A stretch of 7,065 nt of DNA, taken from the NCBI GenBank assembly GCA_035527455.1, contig DATLAN010000116.1:1-7065 (forward strand), read 5' to 3'. A model generated the notes under the pieces. The model had not been told where the DNA came from. It ran no database searches and worked only from the letters and a program-made list of their open reading frames with translations. The position numbers were made by a program, and so were the translations under genes. Positions 1-5,413 of this stretch are shown piece by piece. Positions within the stretch are counted from its first letter, which is position 1. The number at the start of each line of letters is the position of its first letter. The stretch comes from DATLAN01 sp035527455. Lineage in GTDB: Bacteria; Planctomycetota; Planctomycetia; Pirellulales; Thermoguttaceae.

Positions 1-1023
1 CCGCGAATCCAGTTCTTTTTTCATCTCGTTTTCCAGCCGGACGCGTTCGGCCAGGCGGAAGGTGGGGTGCATCCGGGCGAAGGGCAGGTCGAGCCGGCTT
101 CCCAGCCAGCCGCCCGACGCCGCCAGCAGCGGCAACAGCACGATCAGCCCGGCCAGCCGCCACCGTCCCCGGCGCCGCCGGCCGGCCGGTTGATCGACGG
201 TCGGTTCTCGGATCGCGCCGTAAGGGCAGACCTCTTCGCACAGCTTGCACCGGACGCACTCTTCCGGCGGGATTTCCACGCGCCGCTTCGAGACCTTCGA
301 CAACAGGCCCAGGATCGCGCCGTAGGGACACAGGAACCGGCAATACGGCCGGCCCACGAACAGACCGATCACCAGGAAACAACCGCCTAAGATCAGCATG
401 TTCACGCCGGCGCCGAGACGAAAGAAGCCCACGAACAAATCGTAGCGGCAGATCACGAAGGCCGTGCCGGTCGCCGCGAACACGACGGCCGCCCCCAGAT
501 ACACGTAGGCCAGCAGCCCCAGCGTGTGTTCCAGCCACGCGGGCACCTTGACCGGGCGAACGGCCACGACTTCCTGCACGGCTCCCAGCGGACAAACCGC
601 CGCACAAAACGTCCGGCCGAAAAAGAGCGTAAACACCAGCGGCAAGGCGAAAAACACCACGGCCGCCAGCGGGATCTGGTACGTCGGATCGCCGATCGCC
701 AGGGCCACGTTCTGGATCGACCCGATCGCGCAGACGCAGCCCTTCCGCCAGAAACCGAACCAGACCAGCGACGCGACGGCCAGGAGAAACAGCCCACGCC
801 GGGAACGGGTCTTCAAGGCGAACAGCGAAGCCAGCGACAAGGCGACCAGCAGCGCCGCGACGTCCAGATACTCGCGCCAATCCGGGAGCGGCTGAGGATG
901 TTGCGAGGTGGGAGGGACGTGTTCCACGAACTCGGGGATAGGTTGCCGCAGTTCGGCGCGTGCCGCCTCGGCAAAAACCGATAGCAGGAGCAAGGCTGGC
1001 AATATGTAAATCGGCCGCGTCAT
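1..1023 (-). CDS. NapH/NosR-type polytopic membrane [4Fe-4S] protein (3' end outside window)
   Basis: My reading of the minus strand gives 341 uninterrupted codons from an ATG at 1023 to the window edge, with no stop, so the C-terminus is missing. Residues 1-23 look like a signal peptide ending at an A-x-A site. Hydrophobic segments lie near residues 53-70, 77-92, 117-136, 167-187, 200-223 and 291-305. Two C-x3-C-P motifs (C140/C144 and C228/C232) are the hallmark of the NapH/NosR/MauN family. A ferredoxin motif follows (C256, C259, C262, C266-P), flanked by basic stretches at 242-248 and 281-289 that suggest it faces the cytoplasm. C96-V-C98 and C192 in ICRYD are further cysteines. Family members relay electrons between the quinone pool and periplasmic redox proteins; that role here is inferred. 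The ATG overlaps the stop of the upstream ferredoxin gene (ATGA), so translational coupling is likely. The chain continues past the last hydrophobic segment, so an extra C-terminal domain is possible. Confidence 0.9.
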   Translation of the reverse strand, partial: MTRPIYILPALLLLSVFAEAARAELRQPIPEFVEHVPPTSQHPQPLPDWREYLDVAALLVALSLASLFALKTRSRRGLFLLAVASLVWFGFWRKGCVCAIGSIQNVALAIGDPTYQIPLAAVVFFALPLVFTLFFGRTFCAAVCPLGAVQEVVAVRPVKVPAWLEHTLGLLAYVYLGAAVVFAATGTAFVICRYDLFVGFFRLGAGVNMLILGGCFLVIGLFVGRPYCRFLCPYGAILGLLSKVSKRRVEIPPEECVRCKLCEEVCPYGAIREPTVDQPAGRRRRGRWRLAGLIVLLPLLAASGGWLGSRLDLPFARMHPTFRLAERVRLENEMKKELDSR

Positions 1024-1751
1024 CCTCGTTGTACCTTCCCCTCCAGGAATCCTCGCGCATCTCTGGCCAGCATTTCCTGCAGTTCCCTTTTCACCCGCGC
1101 CATTTCCTCCGCCCTCTTCTGCGGCAGATCTCTCGTCAGATCTCGCTCCAGCTTGTGCAGCCGGTTCTCCGAGGCGTCTCGTGCGAGCCGCTTCAACAGC
1201 AGCGGTGTCTCCGGGGGCACGCGGCAGAACGCCTGGGTGGGACAGGCCACGGCGATCGAGCACTCGTTGCAGTCGAGGCAGCGGTCGTGGCGAACCTGCA
1301 AGTAGAGCGATCCGTTCATCCCTGCGCAGCCCTTGACGCATTTTCCGCAGCCGACGCACTCGTTTTCGCCGATCGTGTACTTGAAATACCGGTTGCCCCC
1401 TTGCGCTTCGACAAACTCCCGCTTCACGGCCCCGGTCGGGCAGAGTTCGACCTCGGCCCCGGAGTCCAGCGAGACGTACTTCTCGACGAGGTATCCGGTG
1501 CAGATATCGCAATACCCGCACAACGCGAAGCACTGCACGGCCTTCACGGCGGAGGTATCCAGCACGCAATGGATCTGGCAGTTCTTGCAGCCAATGCACT
1601 TGTCGGGATCGATCTGCCAGAGGAGATCGTTGTCTCTGCCCTTTCGGCCGAGCATGAAGCCGCCCAGCCCGGTCAGGCCGATGGCTCCGGCCACGCGGGC
1701 CCCGTCGCCCAGGAACCCTCGCCGATCGGTCTTCCGGTTCTCGTCGGTCAT
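1020..1751 (-). CDS. Tat-exported ferredoxin with four [4Fe-4S] motifs, NapG/MauM-like
   Basis: A 243-residue protein. I start it at the ATG at 1751, not at the in-frame TTG at 1760: a TGAGGA ribosome binding site lies 9 nt before the ATG but abuts the TTG. The N-terminus carries a twin-arginine signal (TDRRGFL, residues 8-14) and a hydrophobic, Gly-rich stretch to about residue 35, so it should be exported folded with its clusters. Sixteen cysteines form four motifs: C52/55/58/62, C78/81/84 with C104-P, C132/135/138/142, and C158/161/164/170-P. C74 and C176 are extra. Residues 190-243 are charged and probably helical, without cysteine. Architecture and size match NapG/MauM-type periplasmic ferredoxins, which take electrons from a NapH-like partner; that partner is encoded immediately downstream with a 4-nt overlap. 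It is not necessarily NapG itself, because no nitrate reductase genes are visible. A DmsB-like assignment is the alternative. Confidence 0.92.
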   Translation of the reverse strand: MTDENRKTDRRGFLGDGARVAGAIGLTGLGGFMLGRKGRDNDLLWQIDPDKCIGCKNCQIHCVLDTSAVKAVQCFALCGYCDICTGYLVEKYVSLDSGAEVELCPTGAVKREFVEAQGGNRYFKYTIGENECVGCGKCVKGCAGMNGSLYLQVRHDRCLDCNECSIAVACPTQAFCRVPPETPLLLKRLARDASENRLHKLERDLTRDLPQKRAEEMARVKRELQEMLARDARGFLEGKVQRG

Positions 1752-1760
1752 CGTTCGCAA

Positions 1761-1766
1761 TCCTCA
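1761..1766 (-). promoter_or_regulatory. Ribosome binding site that decides the ferredoxin start
   Basis: TGAGGA on the minus strand, 9 nt upstream of the ATG at 1751. The alternative TTG start at 1760 directly abuts this site and could not use it. Confidence 0.7.
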
Positions 1767-1802
1767 AACTGCAAGAGCCCGCAACCAGTGAAAAACCAAG
1801 GT

Positions 1803-1904
1803 TGGGTGGCTGGGGTCGAAGCACGAGGAACGAGTGCTGAGCCCCCAGAAGCCCATGCCTGGGGGCTCGGTGCTCGTCCCTCGCACCTCGACCCCAGCCA
1901 CCCA
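1803..1904. repeat. Long imperfect inverted repeat (hairpin) in the gap before the ferredoxin gene
   Basis: The outer arms, 1803-1819 (TGGGTGGCTGGGGTCGA) and 1888-1904, are perfect 17-nt reverse complements. Pairing continues inwards for about 29 more positions with some seven mismatches, several of them G-U compatible in RNA. It ends in a perfect 10-bp tip (GAGCCCCCAG with CTGGGGGCTC) around a roughly 10-nt loop. Total stem is about 46 bp. On the minus strand the hairpin is followed after about 7 nt by a run of five T (1791-1795), so it could terminate or attenuate transcription between the small Tat protein gene and the ferredoxin gene. It resembles a dispersed intergenic repeat I associate with Planctomycetes; this is recollection and has not been checked. 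Short ORFs through it are products of the repeat, not genes. The rest of the gap (1752-1932) shows no clear promoter. Confidence 0.85.
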
Positions 1905-1932
1905 CAAATTCGAATCACATGGGGTACTAGTT

Positions 1933-2172
1933 TCACAGTTTGTCTTGATCCTTCTCATCTCTGAATACAACGGCCTGCGGAAGCGAGCAACGTGACAGCT
2001 CTTCGCACTCGCGGCACGTGGACGGCCCCGGGCATGAACTCCCCGGCGACGCCCGGCGGCTCCTGCCGATCAGTCCGACCGAGAGCACGCAGACTCCTCC
2101 CAGCGCCAGATACCGCAACGCATCGCGGAAGAATTCCCGCCGAGTTCGCCGTTCTTCTGCGGGCTGATTCAT
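1933..2172 (-). CDS. Small Tat-signal protein with CX5CX2CX5C motif
   Basis: A 79-residue protein whose ATG at 2172 overlaps the stop of the NHL-type gene (ATGA), with GGGAGGG 5 nt upstream as a strong ribosome binding site. The same frame is open much further upstream, but that part is antisense-free shadow of the NHL gene, so the short start is the real one. Residues 9-17 (RTRREFFRD) form a twin-arginine motif, followed by a hydrophobic helix at about 21-37 containing C28. After a short basic stretch come C47, C53, C56 and C62, then a charged tail ending in DEKDQDKL. The four cysteines could hold a metal or Fe-S centre, and Tat export would fit a cofactor bound before export. Alternatively it is a membrane-tethered assembly or docking factor for the neighbouring ferredoxin. 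I do not recognise a named family. The 4-nt overlap and good binding site make the gene itself credible. Confidence 0.82.
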   Translation of the reverse strand: MNQPAEERRTRREFFRDALRYLALGGVCVLSVGLIGRSRRASPGSSCPGPSTCRECEELSRCSLPQAVVFRDEKDQDKL

Positions 2173-3167
2173 GGTTGCCCTCCCGGCTGGGTGTCCTTGT
2201 GTATGAACACTCGCACGCTCCTGGCCACCGGATCGAGGATCAGGACACGGTCTTGGCTGTCGGCGGCCACGTCGGCGGCGGTAACGTCCACCTGTTGCGG
2301 CCCGGCCACCACGCACCGGAAGGCGCCCTCGGCTCCATGGACTTTCACCCGGGGCTTGCCCTTCTCGGCGGTGACGAAGCGGCCGTCGGAGAGCATCGTG
2401 AAGTGGGCCGGGTTGCAGCAGCCGTAAAAACCCTCGATCTCCTCCGACGCCTCGCCCCAATGGGATTTCAGCTCGCCATCGAAGCTGTACGTCTCGATCC
2501 GCAGCAGACGCGGATTGACCACGTGGAGGCGATCGCCCGTCGGGCCGACCGCCAGGTCGAAGTGAGGGCTGGTGATGGCAAAGCCGGGGATACCGCGGGC
2601 GGCGTCCTCCTCGCCGATCTTGCCTCGGACGGTTCCGGCCGGATCGCAGCGCCAGACGATCCGATTGCCCGCGTCGGCCACGAACACGTCTGCTTCGGCC
2701 GTGGCGATCGAGGTCAGCAGGGCTTCCTCTCGGGGCGCCGCCCAGGTGGCCACCGAAGTGCCGTCCGCGTCGAGCACCTCGACGTGATCCGCCATGCCGA
2801 CGTAGATCCTGCCGGGAAAGGCGTGGTTCGGCCCGGCGACGGCGAGGCATCTCGGTTCGTTCTCCAGTTGGATTTCCCGTTGTCTCCGGCCGCCGGGATC
2901 GAAGACGTGAATCGCCCGGTCGCCGGCGACGTAAATGCGATCGTCCGGCCCGACGGCGATGGCCCGGACCTCCTGCATGTCGATGGGGATCGCCGCCGCC
3001 TGTTCGTATTCGATCAGCACCAGGGGGATTTCCTCGGGCTTCGGCCGGCTGCGCTGCTCACCCCAGGGGTCCATCCACAGCACGGCCACGCCGCCGACGG
3101 CGACGGCTGCCACGATCAGCACGCCGATCAGAAAGCCGGGCACGGCCGAGGGCGGTTGTTGGTCCAT
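2169..3167 (-). CDS. Membrane-anchored NHL-type beta-propeller protein
   Basis: A 332-residue protein. Residues 11-32 form one hydrophobic anchor after a short polar N-terminus, placing the rest outside the cytoplasm. From about residue 65 to 322, repeating units of the kind AVGPDDRIYVAG, RIYVGMADHVEVLDADG and VFVADAGNRIVWRCDPAG are typical NHL/six-bladed propeller strands. Residues 247-279 hold a striking segment, GFYGCCNPAHF followed by DGRFVTAEKGKPRVKVH, with vicinal cysteines C250-C251; I recall this motif from planctomycete NHL-type proteins. No catalytic site is evident, so binding, scaffolding or sensing is more likely than catalysis. The stop overlaps the small Tat protein gene. The ATG at 3167 lacks a clear ribosome binding site and lies 98 nt after the quinoprotein-like gene, with a repeat cluster between them. 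Its linkage to the NapGH-like pair suggests a role in the same envelope system. Confidence 0.9.
   Translation of the reverse strand: MDQQPPSAVPGFLIGVLIVAAVAVGGVAVLWMDPWGEQRSRPKPEEIPLVLIEYEQAAAIPIDMQEVRAIAVGPDDRIYVAGDRAIHVFDPGGRRQREIQLENEPRCLAVAGPNHAFPGRIYVGMADHVEVLDADGTSVATWAAPREEALLTSIATAEADVFVADAGNRIVWRCDPAGTVRGKIGEEDAARGIPGFAITSPHFDLAVGPTGDRLHVVNPRLLRIETYSFDGELKSHWGEASEEIEGFYGCCNPAHFTMLSDGRFVTAEKGKPRVKVHGAEGAFRCVVAGPQQVDVTAADVAADSQDRVLILDPVARSVRVFIHKDTQPGGQP
2178..2184 (-). promoter_or_regulatory. Ribosome binding site of the small Tat protein gene
   Basis: GGGAGGG inside the last codons of the NHL-type gene, 5 nt before the ATG at 2172. It supports the 79-aa start rather than the longer open frame. 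Confidence 0.7.
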
Positions 3168-3187
3168 GGGATGGCTCTAAATCGGAT

Positions 3188-3287
3188 GTAGGTCAGGGCT
3201 TGCCCTGACGGTTTCTGCTGATTGCACGATTTCGTCAGGGCAAGCCCTGACCTACCAAGATTTTGTCAGGGCAAGCCCTGACCTACC
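3188..3287. repeat. Three copies of a palindromic repeat (two tandem, one inverted)
   Basis: The core is GTCAGGGC-NN-GCCCTGAC, a palindrome with 8-bp arms, extended on one side by CTAC(C). Copies: 3188-3209 (one orientation), 3234-3256 and 3265-3287 (the other). The last two are tandem with a 31-nt period. The first two form a perfect 22-bp inverted repeat around a 24-nt spacer, so the transcript could fold into one large hairpin or several small ones. No T-run of terminator type follows. The rightmost copy overlaps the 3' end of the PQQ-like propeller gene. It looks like a REP-like dispersed element; genome-wide copy number cannot be judged here. Confidence 0.92.
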
Positions 3288-5149
3288 TTCTTTGCTACGT
3301 CCAAACACACCATGCGGGTCATGTCGCGGACGATCAGCCGGCCGGCCACCAGCGCCATCGGGCCCCAACTGTCGTGCCCGTCCTCGATGACTTGGGCCCG
3401 AGCCAGCCGCTGATATCCCTCGGGCGTGGCCTTGGCCATCGTGAGTTCTCCGTTGTCGTCCATCGCGAAAATCAACCCGTCGGCGATCAGCCAGGGACCG
3501 AATCCGTATTGCCGGCCGAACTTGTCGGCCTGGCTGTTCCAGATTTCGTTGCCCTGCTGGTCGAGGCATACCAGCCTCTTGTCGTCCTTGCGAATGCCGT
3601 AGAGGTAGCCCTCGAACAGGGTGGGCGTCTGCTGCTCGGTGCCGAACTGCTTGCGCGTCAGGCGAACGGCCGTCTCGACGGAAAACCTTTCGGCATCCTG
3701 CTTCACCTGCAGGATCACGCTGGCGGAGCTGTAGCCGCTGCTCAACAGGATCCGTCCGCCGTCGAGGATCACCGGCGCGGGAGAGGTGGCGAAATCCATG
3801 GTCCAGTCGGTCGTCTTCCAGAGGACCTCGCGCTGGTCGGGTGGAAGGCCGGGCGAAGGATCGGCCGACACGCCGGCCACGCCGCCGGTGGCGCAGTAGA
3901 CGTACATCCGACGCCCTCCGAACTCCATCGGCGTAATCGAACTGTGCGTCATCTGCCAGTTTTTCGGATCGGGATTCTCCGCTTTCCAGACAACGTCCCC
4001 CGTCCGGTAATTCACCCCGATCATCAGCGACGCTCCGCAGGGCGCCAGCACCAGGACGTCTCTTTCCGCGTCGACGAAGGGGCACTGGCCCGCGTGCCAT
4101 TTCGGCACCTCCGTCCCGAAATCCCGGGCCAGGTCCAGCAGCCAGCGGCCTTCGCCGCTCGTCGCGTCCCAACAGGCGACGTGACACCGGGGCCCGAGCG
4201 TGACCACATGATCCCCGATCACCGCCGGCACGGTGCGCGATTTGCCGTGGTTCAGGCCGACGATCACCCGGTAGCTGTTGCGCCAGATCTCCCGGCCGTC
4301 GTCCAGCGAAAGGCATCGCAACGTGTCGGCCGAGCGATCGACGTTGTCCAGCGAAGGGCGGACCAGGCGGGGCAGCGGTCCTTCATCCTTCGCCGGGTCG
4401 TAGCGCAACGCGGCGATCCACTCTCCGCGCCTTTGCGAGAGGAGACTTTCGGCGGCGGCTCTCAAGGAGTCGTATTGTTCCGGCGGCAGCGTCCCTTCCG
4501 GGAAGAACCTGCGGAGCACGCCCTCCAACTCTGGAATCGCGTCGGCGGCAAGGGCATCGAGCCCGTCGGCCAGTTCGTTGCGCTGTTCCTGCGACAACCG
4601 GCTCAAGGGCGTCAACGGCGACTCATAGCGCAGGGCGTCGATCAGTTCGGCGCGGTCGATTCCTTCATACTCCGGCGGCAAGACCGACCCCAGCGCGTCG
4701 GCCAGTTCGACGCGCTGCGGCTGCGCGCGGTAACGCAACTCTTCGACCTCCTCGTCGGTGACGTAATCGAGCACGTAGACACATCCGCGGCTTACAGCGG
4801 CGGCTGCGTAGCCCTCGCCGAGTTCCACCGTCCAGAGTTTCTCCGGTCCACCCGCCGGCCACTGGTCGGCCAGGGGGACGCCGTCGTCGCAGATCCCGTC
4901 GAGATTCGGCCCGCGGAACCACGGCCACGCCCCGGGCAGTGCGGACGGCTTGCCGTCGGACTTGACGGGCATCCCAATGACGGCCCGGGCAACACCCCCC
5001 AGTGTGTCGGGCGGCGGGGCCCCGTCCATGCCCGGCACGCGCGGCTCGAAACGCTCGCTCCACGGTCTGCCCGTCCACAACGCCAGCGATCCGATCGCGA
5101 CGACCGCCAGCGTGACGGGCAAGAGGATGCCCAATAAGGAATTCTTCAT
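3266..5149 (-). CDS. Membrane-anchored PQQ-like (BamB-type) beta-propeller protein with helical insertion
   Basis: A 627-residue protein. Residues 5-25 form a signal anchor. A WPWFRGPNLDG motif (75-85) opens the propeller, as in many quinoprotein-like repeat proteins of Planctomycetes and Verrucomicrobia. Blade motifs follow: LSLDDGREIWR (280-290), GDVVWKAENP, MYVYCATGGVAGVSAD (415-430), LVCLDQQGNEIWNSQ (526-540), and the end RLIVRDMTRMVCLDV (604-618). Between VYVLDYV (124-130) and DTLRCLSLDDG (275-285), which would normally be adjacent in one blade, sits a charged, largely helical insertion of about 140 residues. No dehydrogenase active site is visible, so PQQ binding or catalysis should not be assumed; the fold often serves as a scaffold. 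The last six codons and the stop (VGQGLP*) lie in a palindromic repeat. The ATG at 5149 has only a poorly spaced GGAAG before it. It is probably the first gene of the operon that continues into the NHL-type gene. Confidence 0.93.
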   Translation of the reverse strand: MKNSLLGILLPVTLAVVAIGSLALWTGRPWSERFEPRVPGMDGAPPPDTLGGVARAVIGMPVKSDGKPSALPGAWPWFRGPNLDGICDDGVPLADQWPAGGPEKLWTVELGEGYAAAAVSRGCVYVLDYVTDEEVEELRYRAQPQRVELADALGSVLPPEYEGIDRAELIDALRYESPLTPLSRLSQEQRNELADGLDALAADAIPELEGVLRRFFPEGTLPPEQYDSLRAAAESLLSQRRGEWIAALRYDPAKDEGPLPRLVRPSLDNVDRSADTLRCLSLDDGREIWRNSYRVIVGLNHGKSRTVPAVIGDHVVTLGPRCHVACWDATSGEGRWLLDLARDFGTEVPKWHAGQCPFVDAERDVLVLAPCGASLMIGVNYRTGDVVWKAENPDPKNWQMTHSSITPMEFGGRRMYVYCATGGVAGVSADPSPGLPPDQREVLWKTTDWTMDFATSPAPVILDGGRILLSSGYSSASVILQVKQDAERFSVETAVRLTRKQFGTEQQTPTLFEGYLYGIRKDDKRLVCLDQQGNEIWNSQADKFGRQYGFGPWLIADGLIFAMDDNGELTMAKATPEGYQRLARAQVIEDGHDSWGPMALVAGRLIVRDMTRMVCLDVAKKVGQGLP

Positions 5150-5260
5150 ACTTCCAATACTATACGGGGCGTGCGGGCGTGAAAACGGGATGGATGGGGA
5201 AACGAGGCGAGGGGGCTTGTTTCACCCGAGGGGGGTGGCGCATTTTGACGGATCATCCCT

Positions 5261-5291
5261 TTAATAGATCGGACTTCCCCGTCGACGTCAA
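5261..5291 (-). promoter_or_regulatory. Candidate sigma70-type promoter upstream of the PQQ-like propeller gene
   Basis: On the minus strand a TTGACG box (5286-5291) precedes TATTAA (5261-5266) with a 19-nt spacer; shifting the -10 to TCTATT gives 17 nt. It points at the propeller gene and would give a leader of roughly 100 nt. A second AT-rich hexamer, TATAGT, lies about 8-15 nt before the ATG but has no matching -35 box. Planctomycete promoters often deviate from this consensus, so this is a weak call. Confidence 0.3.
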
Positions 5292-5372
5292 CCGCGGGCA
5301 AGCGGTCGCGGAACTGCCGGGTGGGTCGCGGAATGTCACCCATGCGGAGCGTGGGGGCGAGGGATTGATCGG

Positions 5373-5398
5373 CCCACCGAACCCTTCGCTGCGGTGGG
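5373..5398 (-). terminator. Candidate terminator stem downstream of the HEAT-repeat gene
   Basis: CCCACCG (5392-5398 read on the minus strand) pairs perfectly with CGGTGGG (5373-5379) around a 12-nt loop, 15 nt after the HEAT-repeat stop codon. There is no T-run after it, so it is at best a weak or factor-assisted terminator. It separates the HEAT-repeat gene from the candidate promoter of the next gene. The rest of the gap (5150-5413) shows nothing else I can support. Confidence 0.3.
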
Positions 5399-5413
5399 AA
5401 TGGACAACCCGTG

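Noticed and set aside
1752..1760. TTG start for the ferredoxin three codons upstream
   Set aside because: The only ribosome binding site abuts the TTG but is ideally placed for the ATG at 1751.
960..1964. 334-aa plus-strand ORF
   Set aside because: Antisense to the ferredoxin gene and running through the intergenic hairpin; the minus strand has sixteen correctly spaced cysteines.
1748..1970. Two minus-strand ORFs of 62 and 68 aa
   Set aside because: Both are translations of the inverted repeat at 1803-1904 and overlap neighbouring genes out of frame; no ribosome binding site or recognisable domain.
1933..2850. 305-aa minus-strand frame ending with the small Tat protein
   Set aside because: The part upstream of 2172 is an out-of-frame reading of the NHL-type gene (Arg/Gly-rich, no domain); only the last 79 codons have a start with a good ribosome binding site and a coherent protein.
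1992..3191. 399-aa plus-strand ORF
   Set aside because: Antisense to the NHL-type and small Tat protein genes; its translation is rich in Arg, His, Gly and Asp with no recognisable domain, as expected of a high-GC shadow.
3263..5137. 624-aa plus-strand ORF
   Set aside because: Mirrors almost exactly the PQQ-like propeller gene on the minus strand, whose blade motifs are clear; long antisense frames arise easily at this GC.
5146..5343. 65-aa minus-strand ORF overlapping the propeller start by ATGA
   Set aside because: The 4-nt overlap is suggestive, but there is no ribosome binding site, the composition is unremarkable, and the best promoter candidate lies inside it.
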